Assembly: GCF_010882175.1 (NCBI RefSeq)
Contig: NZ_WKLH01000002.1
Location: forward strand, 1,116,001-1,180,000
Origin: Mangrovibacterium lignilyticum
GTDB taxonomy: Bacteria > Bacteroidota > Bacteroidia > Bacteroidales > Prolixibacteraceae
Direction of reading: 5' to 3'
DNA: 64,000 nucleotides
The notes below the pieces were generated by a model. The model worked only from the letters and a program-made list of their open reading frames with translations, made no database searches and was not told the DNA's origin. Positions 8,117 through 16,716 of this stretch are shown piece by piece (the first letter of the stretch is position 1; each line of letters opens with the position of its first letter). A program made the position numbers and the translations under genes.

Positions 8117-8539
8117 TTATTCGTGTTTCTCCGTAAGATTTCCCTGCGAGTCAGACAAAACTTCCTTTTTCACGCTCCCTTTTTTCAGGGCAAATTCATA
8201 ACCGTCAAAGGAAGGGGATTGGATGGCTTCAATCTCTTGAATTTTATAATCGCTGTATTTATTCAACAAAGCTGATTTTACAGAATTTGGCAGGTCATTT
8301 AGCTTGAGCTCTCTTTCTGTTTCGAGCCAATTCCCGTCAAGATCAAACGATGCAGACATTTTCTGATCATTCAAAACGAACTCAGCTTCCCATTCAGAGG
8401 CATCTTCTTTGCTCCAGCTAATTTTTTTCGCATTTGTAAACTTGTTTTGGAAAGTTTGCAAAACCTTTTGTGGAGGATTTCCGGCAAAAACGATTGAGCA
8501 AAACGCCCAAAGAATCATGGTCAGTGAAAGTGTTTCCAT
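8117..8539 (-). CDS. PepSY-like (DUF2874) periplasmic protein 2
   Basis: 140 residues with a signal peptide (METLSLTMILWAFCSIVFA, cut probably after GNP) and a PepSY-like unit: VLQTFQNKFTNAKKISW, then EWEAEFVLNDQKMSASFD, then G-N-W-L-E-T-E, LNDLPNSVKSALLNKYSDYK. It keeps the W-x-A-E-F and FDLDGNWLETE motifs better than its paralogue at 7553-7981. The C-terminus is charged and lysine-rich. It probably acts in the periplasm as an accessory to the neighbouring kinase/pump, which is inferred from family context. A regulator box with a -7 element lies 25-60 bp upstream of the ATG. Confidence 0.8.
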   Translation of the reverse strand: METLSLTMILWAFCSIVFAGNPPQKVLQTFQNKFTNAKKISWSKEDASEWEAEFVLNDQKMSASFDLDGNWLETERELKLNDLPNSVKSALLNKYSDYKIQEIEAIQSPSFDGYEFALKKGSVKKEVLSDSQGNLTEKHE

Positions 8540-8563
8540 ATTCTTATTTTATTGATTTACACC

Positions 8564-8600
8564 TAAACTTAAACTACGATTCTAAAGGAATCCTGAAGCG
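8564..8600 (-). promoter_or_regulatory. Promoter with response-regulator-type box, PepSY gene 2
   Basis: Minus strand: half-sites CTTCAGGATTC and CTTTAGAATCG spaced by 11 bp (8577-8598), then after 8 bp TAAGTTTA (8571-8564), one mismatch from TAnnTTTG. The geometry matches the PepSY gene 1 promoter base for base in spacing. Confidence 0.65.
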
Positions 8601-8633
8601 CAGAAATTAAATTCTGCTCGTGTTACTTCCGAT

Positions 8634-11600
8634 CTAATCTCGCTCAATCAATCCCAGGAAAGTTGGCAAAGCAATCAGCAACACAGGCAAGGCAAATACC
8701 AATCCTCCGATAACCGCGATGGCCAGCGACTGGTGCATTTGTGCCCCGGAACCAATACCGAGAGCAAGTGGTAACAAGGCCATGATGGCACTGAGTGCTG
8801 TCATTAGTTTCGGGCGCAAACGGATTGAAATCGAATAAACGATCGAATCTCTAACGCTTTCTCCTTTTTGGCGCTCTTCCATGTATTGCAGGTAGGTAAA
8901 AATAGAAGCCTCCCCTACGATCCCAATAATCATGATGATTCCCACATAACTACCAACATTCAACGGCACATTCAGGAGATAGAGTAGCAATCCGCTTCCG
9001 GCTGGGGCCAGCATCACCAGGAAGATAAGTAGCAGCGCTACCTTTATTCTTCGGAACAAAAAAAGGATGATTGTAAAGACGAGTACGCTGGCCAGAATCA
9101 GGATAAGCATCAGCTCTTGAAATGCCTGTTGTTGTTCTTTGTAGGCGCCACCGTATTCTAGATTCATTCCCGGTGGCAGGTTTATTTTCGTGCGTATTTC
9201 TTTTTGAATATCAGCCAGGGTACTTCCCAAGTCCCGGTTATTCAGTCGAGCTGTAATGTAATCCACACTTTTCAGGTTTTCGCGATTCATTTCTGCTACG
9301 CCTTGTGACAGGCTAACATCAGCAACCCGTTTCATTGGCACCAGTTGCCCGTCGGGCAGGAAAATCTGAGATTCCTTTAGTGCATCAACCGTCGTCCCTA
9401 AACGATTGGGATAAATCATTCGCACATCGCACATTTGTAACGACTCCTGAATATTGCCGACCACAATTCCCCCCAATTGAGTTTGCAACTGGTACTGAAA
9501 ATTATCGGGCGTCAGGTTAAAACGATTCAGTTTGGCCTCGTCCGGTTCTACAACAACCGAAGGACCGGCGATGGTGATCCCGTCAAACACATCGGCAGTG
9601 CCGGGTACGTGATCAACAACATCGGCGATCTTTTGGCTGTATTCCTCCAGTTGCTTGGTGTCGTTGCCAAACAGTTTGATTTCAATAGGCTGGGTTGAAC
9701 TCATCAAGTCGCCAAGCATATCCCCAATCACTTGCCCGAAGTCGACAGTTAAAGCCGGAATCTGAGCCTCGATTCGGGTACGGATGTCGTCAATAACTTC
9801 TTCCGTTGTTCGTTGCCGTTTGGTTTTCAACTTGATCAGGTAATCACCGCGGTTCGGTTCTGTAATGAAGAAGCCCATTTGAGTACCGGCCCGACGGGAA
9901 TAACTTTCCACTTCCGGCATGCTCGTGACGATTTGATCTGCTTTTTGCAGCATCAGGTCTGTTTCGTCCAGCGAGGTTCCTGGTGGACTGTTGAAATCAA
10001 GCACAATGGAACCTTCATCCATTTCCGGCAGAAAACCGGACGGTAAAGCCGGGTAAATGACGAAAATTGCCACGATCATGGCAACGACCAACGCAATGGC
10101 AATGTATGGCCTTTTGAGGAAAAACAGCACCCAGTTTTGCTTCCGCACTTCTGCTGTTTTCAAGTGCTTTTCGCGTGTGTTACCGAAGAAAATCAGATAG
10201 AGCACCGGCAACAGCAACCAGGTAACCAGGAAAGATGCCGTCAGCGTAATAATCATGGTTTGCGTCATGATATTAAAGTAGGCACCGGCAACGCCTGTCA
10301 TCAGCCCAAAGGGTAAAAAGATGACAATGGTACTCAACGATGATCCCACCATGGCAGGCAACAGGTATTTGATGGCTTTCGGAACCACCGTCCGATAGTT
10401 TTCCTCCGGATGTTCTTCGTGCGTTCGGTGAATCTGCTCCACCACCACAACCGCATCATCGATTACCAAGCCGATAGCGGCGGCAATGGCACCAAGCGTC
10501 ATAATATTCAGGTTGAAACCAAAAGCTTTCATCGCGATAATCGTCAGCAGCAATGAAACCGGCACGGTAATCAGGATGACGATACTGCTTTTGAATGAGC
10601 GCAGAAAGAGTATTGTGACAATGATGGCAAGCAGGATCCCCACCCAAAGCACGTCGCGAATACTCTTGATGGTCGTGTCTACAAAATCAGCCTGGTTGTA
10701 ATAGGGCACCATTTTAACCCCCTTGGGCAATAAATGGCTGTTCAATTCATTCACGCGTTGCTTCAGTTGTGCGTCCATATCCGACAAGTTCGCTTCAGGC
10801 TGCTTCATCACCGCGATCAACGGAACATCTTTGCCATTTGCCTTGATCTTCAGGTACTCAATTTGTCCGTCAATTTTTACGTCGGCTACATCCTTCAAAA
10901 GAACAGTGCTGTTTCCGGTACTTCTGACGACCGTTCTTTCCAATTGCCCGAGATCTTTAACCGCGGCATCAGTCAGAGAAAGGTAAAGTCGGTGATTGTC
11001 GTTCAGGTAGCCGTTGGAGCGGATGAAGTTTGTCTGGCTAAGTGCCGTACCAATTGTTTCAGGTGTTATGCCCAATGCACTCATTTTTTCGGGGTTCAGC
11101 ACTAACTGATATTCTTTATTTCGGCCACCGGTAACGGCAACTTCCCGAATTCCGTCGATTTGCTCCAGGTAGGGCTTCACCGTATATACAGCGATTTTCT
11201 TCAATGCAACCGGACTAAGATCACCTTCCAGCGAATAACCGGCAGCAGCCAAAATCGAGGGGTTCATCTTTTCAATCACCACTTTCAGGTCTGCAGGCAA
11301 ATCTGTTCGGCTTTCGCTGATCCGGGCATCGATTTGCTGCCGAGCCAGGTCAATATCCGCGTCCCAATTGAAGAACGCTGAAATCTCGCAGGTTCCGCGC
11401 GACGTTGTTGATTGAATCATTTGGAGATTTTCACTCTTTTTGATTGCCTCTTCCAGTGGACGCGTAACCGTGATCAGCATTTTGTCAACCGGTTGCTCGC
11501 CATTGTCAGCAATGATCTTCACCTTGGGAAACGTAACGTTAGGCAGCAGTTCAACCTTCATTTGGCTATACGAATAAAGCCCCACAGCGATAATGATAAG

Positions 11601-11657
11601 GAAAATAATTCCCAGCGGACTCTTAAACTTATGATAGAAACTTTCTTTCAATTGCAT
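8634..11657 (-). CDS. RND efflux pump inner-membrane transporter (AcrB/HAE-type)
   Basis: 1007 residues, the full length of an RND pump. It has the N-terminal TM1 with the P-x-V-T-F-P-K-V entry to the periplasmic domain, two large periplasmic loops after TM1 and TM7, and six-helix bundles. TM4 carries AIGLVIDDAVVVVEQIHR, with the paired aspartates of the proton relay found in drug/hydrophobe (HAE) pumps rather than the single D of heavy-metal CusA types. It works with the membrane-fusion protein and TolC-like protein encoded just upstream. It is the last gene of an apparent five-gene operon that starts with the response regulator at 15857. Gaps are 49 bp or less. The exported substrate cannot be predicted. 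Confidence 0.9.
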   Translation of the reverse strand: MQLKESFYHKFKSPLGIIFLIIIAVGLYSYSQMKVELLPNVTFPKVKIIADNGEQPVDKMLITVTRPLEEAIKKSENLQMIQSTTSRGTCEISAFFNWDADIDLARQQIDARISESRTDLPADLKVVIEKMNPSILAAAGYSLEGDLSPVALKKIAVYTVKPYLEQIDGIREVAVTGGRNKEYQLVLNPEKMSALGITPETIGTALSQTNFIRSNGYLNDNHRLYLSLTDAAVKDLGQLERTVVRSTGNSTVLLKDVADVKIDGQIEYLKIKANGKDVPLIAVMKQPEANLSDMDAQLKQRVNELNSHLLPKGVKMVPYYNQADFVDTTIKSIRDVLWVGILLAIIVTILFLRSFKSSIVILITVPVSLLLTIIAMKAFGFNLNIMTLGAIAAAIGLVIDDAVVVVEQIHRTHEEHPEENYRTVVPKAIKYLLPAMVGSSLSTIVIFLPFGLMTGVAGAYFNIMTQTMIITLTASFLVTWLLLPVLYLIFFGNTREKHLKTAEVRKQNWVLFFLKRPYIAIALVVAMIVAIFVIYPALPSGFLPEMDEGSIVLDFNSPPGTSLDETDLMLQKADQIVTSMPEVESYSRRAGTQMGFFITEPNRGDYLIKLKTKRQRTTEEVIDDIRTRIEAQIPALTVDFGQVIGDMLGDLMSSTQPIEIKLFGNDTKQLEEYSQKIADVVDHVPGTADVFDGITIAGPSVVVEPDEAKLNRFNLTPDNFQYQLQTQLGGIVVGNIQESLQMCDVRMIYPNRLGTTVDALKESQIFLPDGQLVPMKRVADVSLSQGVAEMNRENLKSVDYITARLNNRDLGSTLADIQKEIRTKINLPPGMNLEYGGAYKEQQQAFQELMLILILASVLVFTIILFLFRRIKVALLLIFLVMLAPAGSGLLLYLLNVPLNVGSYVGIIMIIGIVGEASIFTYLQYMEERQKGESVRDSIVYSISIRLRPKLMTALSAIMALLPLALGIGSGAQMHQSLAIAVIGGLVFALPVLLIALPTFLGLIERD

Positions 11658-11706
11658 GATGAATTACAAAAATGTGGTTTGACCAGCGTTCCCGCAGGTT
11701 CTCATT

Positions 11707-12648
11707 CTAATTCTTGATGATTCGCACAATAGCGGTATCCGGCAGACCGTATCCTCCCTCAGATACTAACCGATCCGCATTGGTTATTGGAGAATCCAGA
11801 AGTTGAACAAGACTATCGGTCTCCTGCCCCTTCGTTACCGGAATCTTTATGCAAGTGGTATCGTTAACCAGCTTCATTACCCAAAACTCCGTTTGCAGCT
11901 CGTTGCCTTGCAAAGCACTTTTCGGAATCCACAAAGCATCCAGCAATTTGCCTGTTTCAAATTGAACCGAAAGACTAATATTTTCAGCCAGGCTAAACGC
12001 ATTCGTAGGTTTGATAATAAAAGGTTGAGTTTGGTTTTGCACGGTAGCCGAGGGCCACTGTCCAATCACCTTACCTGCAGCCGTCTCCCCATCCGGCAAA
12101 AGAATCGTGCAGTTCATGCCTGTTCGAACTTTTCCCAGCTGCTCGGCAGGAACATCAATGACAATACGCATGGAGTTTGTCCGAATGCAGGTAGCCAGCA
12201 CATCGCCGGCTTGTACAAAGTCCCCTACCTGCACGTTCAGGCTCGACACGGTTCCATTCAGATTTGAAAAGGTAGTGTCCTGAAACGCATTGAAATCTTC
12301 GTCGTTAAAGCCTGATTTCTGAAGCGCAGCTGCCTCCATGGGCTGAACGATAAACAGCGGTTGTCCGTCAGAAACAGTTCCGGCGACCTGGCACCCGACA
12401 CTTTTGAGAATACCACTGACCTGCGCCCGAAACGTGTTGGATTGCAAGTAGCGGGTGGTCCCTTTAAAAGTTGACGTTTGCTCAATCGTAGCAATCACAG
12501 GTTGGGTAACATTCACATCACTTTTGACCTCTGTCTCCGCCTCCTGCTCCGAAGTCGCTGATGTACATGCTGTCATCGCGATCACGAGCAGTACCAATCC
12601 GTACGAGGCACGCCGAAAGGCGTTAGTGGTTCCAGTAATTGTATTCAT
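11707..12648 (-). CDS. RND efflux periplasmic adaptor (membrane-fusion lipoprotein)
   Basis: 313 residues. The N-terminus has a signal peptide with a lipobox (VIAMTACTS, Cys near 28), so it is probably anchored in the inner membrane by lipid. The barrel-sandwich halves are seen in QVSGILKSVGCQVAGTVSDG and GTVSSLNVQVGDFVQAGDVL, with a short hairpin between them, and a C-terminal beta-barrel with ALWIPKSALQGNE. It links the RND pump to the outer-membrane channel. It overlaps the TolC-like gene by 26 bp and is followed by the pump gene after 49 bp. The protein is on the short side for the family, mostly because the coiled-coil hairpin is reduced. Confidence 0.85.
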   Translation of the reverse strand: MNTITGTTNAFRRASYGLVLLVIAMTACTSATSEQEAETEVKSDVNVTQPVIATIEQTSTFKGTTRYLQSNTFRAQVSGILKSVGCQVAGTVSDGQPLFIVQPMEAAALQKSGFNDEDFNAFQDTTFSNLNGTVSSLNVQVGDFVQAGDVLATCIRTNSMRIVIDVPAEQLGKVRTGMNCTILLPDGETAAGKVIGQWPSATVQNQTQPFIIKPTNAFSLAENISLSVQFETGKLLDALWIPKSALQGNELQTEFWVMKLVNDTTCIKIPVTKGQETDSLVQLLDSPITNADRLVSEGGYGLPDTAIVRIIKN

Positions 12649-13924
12649 TGATCAATTTCTTTAGCGTAATTTCTTTTTGAACGACGGCCTGATTCACATC
12701 GCTGTATTTTTTCAGGTAGGCCACAAAATCAATCACACTGATTTGGGCACGCTGCAGTTCGTCGCGGTATAAATTCAGTAAGGCGTCGTATTGCTGTTGT
12801 ATTTGTTTTTGCTGAGCCAACTCATCCTTCGCTTTTTCGATGGTCTGTAAGTAGGCATTTGCCTGGCTTCGGACTTCTTTTTGTTTCAATTCCTTTTGGG
12901 TCGCAGCTTCGTCAATAGCCAGCATCTGCTGCTGCTCATTGATCTTTTTCTGATGCCCGTCAAAAAGCGTGTACGACAAATGCACACCGGCACTCAGTCC
13001 CAGATGGCGCTCAATAGACGGGATAGAGGTTGAATTCAAACCAGAATTGGCAAACAGGTTGATTTGAGGTCGATACTGGTCGTTGAAAATATCCGTTTGA
13101 TTGGCTGCGGCCAGGCTGTCTTGCTCGTAACTTTGGGTAAATAACGAGTTGCCGGTTACCGGAGTACTCATCTCCATCGTCGGGTTTGTCAAAAACCCGG
13201 CTTCCGTATTCTGAATGCCACAGGCAGCTTTCAGTTGTCGAACTGCCAGTTCCAGATCATTAACCGAGCTTTTCAGCAGAACAGAATCAGATTGCAGCTC
13301 CAACTCCAGTAACTTATAATCCGAAATCCGGTACATTCCTTTGCGGGTCAATAATTTGACAAGCTGAATCTCTTCGTTCAAAAGCGCCGTATTTTTCTCG
13401 TTGTTTGCGACTGTCGCTTGGTTGCTCAATGCATCAAAGTAAAGTGTACCTACAGATTGCTGTAATTCAGCCCGAATTGTTTCCAAACGAATAGTCAACT
13501 TCTTCTTCGCAAACTCATTCTGTAGCTGACGGTGGTTGACTTCAGCGCCCTTTAACACAGGAATATCAATATTGAACAACGCTGAATACAAGCCACCATT
13601 AGTAATCCCAACATCGTAGCCAATAGCCTGATCGGAAGGTGCTATGTCTACCAGTTTACCGTTGTTGTTAAAATAAGGAGCAAACAAAACATCGCTGGTC
13701 AAGTACATTTTCGGCGATTGCAATACCGCTGAAATCATCTGATTTTCGAGATCATATTGTCTCAGCTGGGTTTTGATGGAAATGGCTTCCGGATTATTGA
13801 TCATCGCACTGTCGACAAATGCTGAAAAAGTGCTCTGCGCCTGTGTGTTAATTGACCACAGTAGCAGCGATAAAAAACTAAGCTTGCTTATCGAATCAAA
13901 TTTATCTTTGAAATACTGTATCAT
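12623..13924 (-). CDS. TolC-family outer-membrane efflux protein
   Basis: 433 residues with a signal peptide ending near TQAQS, two long heptad-rich helical repeats, and the TolC-like phrases FVDSAMINNPEAISIKTQLR in the first half, then a second repeat with R-P-Q-I-N-L-F-A-N-S-G-L and YTLFDGHQKKINEQQQ. These features are typical of the outer-membrane factor of tripartite pumps. It starts 3 bp after the histidine-kinase stop and overlaps the adaptor gene, so translation is probably coupled. It is placed before the adaptor and pump, the usual order in Bacteroidota efflux operons. Confidence 0.85.
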   Translation of the reverse strand: MIQYFKDKFDSISKLSFLSLLLWSINTQAQSTFSAFVDSAMINNPEAISIKTQLRQYDLENQMISAVLQSPKMYLTSDVLFAPYFNNNGKLVDIAPSDQAIGYDVGITNGGLYSALFNIDIPVLKGAEVNHRQLQNEFAKKKLTIRLETIRAELQQSVGTLYFDALSNQATVANNEKNTALLNEEIQLVKLLTRKGMYRISDYKLLELELQSDSVLLKSSVNDLELAVRQLKAACGIQNTEAGFLTNPTMEMSTPVTGNSLFTQSYEQDSLAAANQTDIFNDQYRPQINLFANSGLNSTSIPSIERHLGLSAGVHLSYTLFDGHQKKINEQQQMLAIDEAATQKELKQKEVRSQANAYLQTIEKAKDELAQQKQIQQQYDALLNLYRDELQRAQISVIDFVAYLKKYSDVNQAVVQKEITLKKLINEYNYWNH

Positions 13925-13926
13925 AG

Positions 13927-15183
13927 TTACTTTTGGGGGCTGAATTGAATTCTAAAACAGTGCATGCCCGCCTCAAATCGATAGTCGACTTGCCAGCCTT
14001 GAACCTCACAAATTTTATTGACAATTGCGAGTCCAAGTCCAACCGACTTTGACGAAGAGTTTTCTTTATAAAAGCGGGCAAACAACCGTTCGGAATTACG
14101 AATCGGAGCTTCACCGGAATTACATATTTCCAGCTGTTCCTTTAAAATGTTGATTTGAATTTTTCCTTTGGGACTATTGTGATTGACGCTGTTCGAAAAT
14201 AAATTATTAATCACAATGTCTGCCAGTACCGGGTTGGTTTCCAACATCAACTCTGCCTTTACAAGCGTTTCAGCTTGAATTTCCTTTAGTTCCAACAACT
14301 CATGAAAATCCTGAAGTTTTTCTTCAATCAACAAGTTTACACTTAGTATCTTTGAGTCTACAAACTGGTTATTTTCAATCTTAGTGAGTAAAACCAAACC
14401 TTGATTTAAACGGGAAAGCCGTCGCACCGAGTTGAATACAGAGCGAATAGTTTCCGTTTGTTGCGTACTTAACTCACTGTCATCGATCAAAGCTTCCAAC
14501 TTAGCCGTAATAATAGCAAGGGGTGTCTGTATTTCATGTGAGGCGTCTTCTGTAAATTGTTTCAGACTTCTGTAATCATCACTGATCTTTGTCGTTAACA
14601 GGGAAAGCACCTCATTAAGCTCATCAAACTCCTGTATATTAGTCTGTTTTAATTGAACAGGGAAATGATCCTTCACCGAAAACTGCTTGATCGTTTTAAG
14701 ATTTTGATAAAAAGGCGCCCAAATCTTAACCATCACCTTCCGACTTAGGAACACAAGACTTCCGGTAAACAATATCAAAGTCAGAAAGATGACAACCACC
14801 AAAGTAATCGCTAAATCTTCCGATTCAATTTTTGATTCGCGAACGGTTATGAGATAATGCTGTCCATTTGCGTGAACGGTCTTGCTAAGTTGTCGATATT
14901 CTTCGTATTCGTCTTCGTAGTTATTATAAATCACCGTGTCTGAGTATAAAGGGGGGAGATTTGCAGCTGATATTTTTGAAACCTCAACTAACGACGGCAG
15001 ATAGTTGATCTCCTCCCCTTGCTTTAGCATTGTTTCGATTTGCAGAGTGCTATTTTTCAGTTTTTCCTCCAATTGAATAGATACGACAATAGAAATGCTG
15101 TAATAGATCACTATTCCAGCGATAATTAAGCATAAAAAGGAATAGGCAATGTAATTTCGATTTAGTTTCTTAATGAGCTTCAT
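13927..15183 (-). CDS. Two-component sensor histidine kinase
   Basis: 418 residues. TM1 lies near residues 12-32 and TM2 near 125-150, with a periplasmic sensor of about 90 residues between. The dimerisation/phospho-acceptor helix reads TEDASHEIQTPLAII, with His as phosphorylation site. The ATP-binding domain has the N-box IVINNLFSNSVNHN and the G-box VGLGLAIVNKICEVQGW; the D-x-G-x-G box appears shortened, as in several Bacteroidota kinases. It overlaps the response-regulator gene by 4 bp and precedes the TolC gene by 3 bp. The periplasmic PepSY-like proteins encoded downstream are candidate partners of the sensor domain (inference). Confidence 0.9.
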   Translation of the reverse strand: MKLIKKLNRNYIAYSFLCLIIAGIVIYYSISIVVSIQLEEKLKNSTLQIETMLKQGEEINYLPSLVEVSKISAANLPPLYSDTVIYNNYEDEYEEYRQLSKTVHANGQHYLITVRESKIESEDLAITLVVVIFLTLILFTGSLVFLSRKVMVKIWAPFYQNLKTIKQFSVKDHFPVQLKQTNIQEFDELNEVLSLLTTKISDDYRSLKQFTEDASHEIQTPLAIITAKLEALIDDSELSTQQTETIRSVFNSVRRLSRLNQGLVLLTKIENNQFVDSKILSVNLLIEEKLQDFHELLELKEIQAETLVKAELMLETNPVLADIVINNLFSNSVNHNSPKGKIQINILKEQLEICNSGEAPIRNSERLFARFYKENSSSKSVGLGLAIVNKICEVQGWQVDYRFEAGMHCFRIQFSPQK

Positions 15184-15857
15184 AGATCAGTAAATTTATA
15201 GCCCATACCGTAAATCGTCTTTACATAATCCGTACCTCCTTCTTTCACTATTTTCTTTCGAAGGTTGTTAATATGAGTGTAGATAAAGTCAAAATTATCG
15301 GCAGCGTCAATATGATCTCCCCATAAATGCTCCGCGATGACTTCTTTGGTTAGCACCCGATTTTTATTCACCAGGAAGAAAAGCAGCAAATCGTATTCTT
15401 TGCGGGTCAAGGAAAGCGTGTTTGTCTTTACAGATGCGGTCTTACTTTCGGTATCTAAAGTGAACTCGTTAAACTGAAGCTTACTTGATCCTTCAAAATG
15501 ATGACGACGCAGTACCGCCTTAATGCGGGAGTTTAGTTCTGATAGCTGAAAGGGCTTTGTCATATAATCATCCGCCCCCAAATCAAGACCTGTTACCTTG
15601 TCGTCAAGTGAATTTTTTGCAGAAAGTATGATAACTCCTGTTTTCGCATGAACCTTTTTAATCGCCTTCATCAACTCTAATCCGTTACCATCTGGCAACC
15701 CTATATCCAATAGTAAAAGGTCGTAATTGTATATCGCGACTTTTTCCATGGCCTCTGTCAGATTAGTCACTTGCTCGCAGATATATCCATTTTTCGACAG
15801 ATAACTGTCAATGACTGCTGACAATTCTGTTTCATCTTCAATGATTAACAATTTCAT
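15180..15857 (-). CDS. OmpR-family response regulator
   Basis: 225 residues from the ATG at 15857; a TTG at 15872 would add five and is less likely. The receiver domain begins MKLLIIEDETELS, has the phospho-acceptor in YDLLLLDIGLPDGNG, the conserved T/S and K in VIILSAKN and DDYMTKPFQLSEL, and is followed by a winged-helix DNA-binding domain with LTRKEYDLLLFFLVNKNRVL and YVKTIYGMGYKF. It forms a pair with the kinase at 13927-15183. A tandem-repeat box just upstream (15876-15900) resembles those before the two PepSY genes, so it probably controls its own operon and both PepSY genes. Confidence 0.92.
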   Translation of the reverse strand: MKLLIIEDETELSAVIDSYLSKNGYICEQVTNLTEAMEKVAIYNYDLLLLDIGLPDGNGLELMKAIKKVHAKTGVIILSAKNSLDDKVTGLDLGADDYMTKPFQLSELNSRIKAVLRRHHFEGSSKLQFNEFTLDTESKTASVKTNTLSLTRKEYDLLLFFLVNKNRVLTKEVIAEHLWGDHIDAADNFDFIYTHINNLRKKIVKEGGTDYVKTIYGMGYKFTDL

Positions 15858-15875
15858 AGCGGAAATTAACAATTA

Positions 15876-15900
15876 AAATCTAAAGGAAATCTAAAGATCC
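15876..15900 (-). promoter_or_regulatory. Response-regulator box upstream of the regulator/kinase/efflux operon
   Basis: Two identical 8-mers CTTTAGAT (minus strand, at 15878-15885 and 15889-15896) are spaced by 11 bp, a near-perfect tandem OmpR-type site and the best of the three in the window. It lies only about 20 bp from the ATG at 15857, and the -7 position 8 bp away reads TAATTTCC, a weak match, so either the mRNA is nearly leaderless or binding here has another effect such as repression. Confidence 0.6.
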
Positions 15901-16265
15901 TTTTTAATTCGAATCGCAAAGAAACACTACGGGGTGCATGTCATTCCGATAATAATCGGAATGAACACATCTGAAGGAAACGAGCCACGAAAAGCCTGCC
16001 CGGCTTGCGCGGTCAGACGGGCGAGTTCCCCTTTACCGTTGCGGGAAGCGTAAATAACTTTGTTAGAAATTTGAGTGTAATAGGTAAAATATAACCAACA
16101 AGAAGAATATCTATGAAAACCAGCATCTTTGACGGTCACAAAACCAAAGGAAGAGTTATACTAAAAAACGAGAGCATGGAGTCGAGTCTTTAAATTGAAA
16201 TCATATGTCTGGCAACTGATACCCCAAGAAATAACAATCCAACCCGCTTTAGAATACGAACAAAA

Positions 16266-16284
16266 AAAGGGGAAATTCCCCTTT
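16266..16284 (-). terminator. Intrinsic terminator after DUF6573 copy C
   Basis: Inverted repeat AAAGGGGAA/TTCCCCTTT four bases past the DUF6573 stop, followed on the minus strand by TTTTG. Same element as at 5136-5156. Confidence 0.65.
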
Positions 16285-16287
16285 CGT

Positions 16288-16716
16288 TCAGTCCTCTCCT
16301 GGCAGCATGATGAAAATTGCTGGAGCTGGATTATCAATATGATGAGCTGAAACAACAGCCTTCAAAGTAACCAACCGGGTTTCAGGCTCCGATTGGAGTT
16401 CCCGTTTCTCATTGTCTAACCAACTCATATCTGCCGGAAGCTGAAACAGCACCTTGAAAAACAATAGCGCACCACCCTTTGACTTTCTAGCCTGGACGGC
16501 GAACATAAACAACAAATCCCACAACCGACCATCCAAATCCTGATGCTCCATTCCTTCGGGTTTCTGGATGTACCGGTTCCATACCGTCCCGGTCATGAGC
16601 ACTGGGTAAACAATCCCTGCTTCTTCCGAAATCTTGCTATCAACTGATACCAATACACCATCAGCAAGAGCTTGCTTGGTTGTGTAAGAAGAAATATTTT
16701 GAAACTCTTTTGACAT
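16288..16716 (-). CDS. DUF6573 family protein, copy C
   Basis: 142 residues from the ATG at 16716, the start shared with copy B (MSKEFQ); an upstream in-frame start at 16752 would add 12 residues that belong to the leader. It differs from copy B at a few positions only, for example ISSYTTKQALADGVLVSVDS against VAVDD, and is intact. It lies at the outer edge of the second direct repeat, next to the defence island. Function unknown; the family is typical of mobile elements. Confidence 0.8.
   Translation of the reverse strand: MSKEFQNISSYTTKQALADGVLVSVDSKISEEAGIVYPVLMTGTVWNRYIQKPEGMEHQDLDGRLWDLLFMFAVQARKSKGGALLFFKVLFQLPADMSWLDNEKRELQSEPETRLVTLKAVVSAHHIDNPAPAIFIMLPGED

Noticed and set aside
8634-11657. 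Heavy-metal (CusA-type) pump
   Set aside because: TM4 has two adjacent aspartates, as in HAE drug pumps, and no metal-binding Met cluster or CusF-like gene was seen.
15927-16139. 70-aa minus-strand ORF (VIYASRNGKGELARLTAQAG)
   Set aside because: It is part of the repeated leader and ends at the cargo border. The same frame in the first repeat runs on to a different end. Treated as leader sequence, not a gene.
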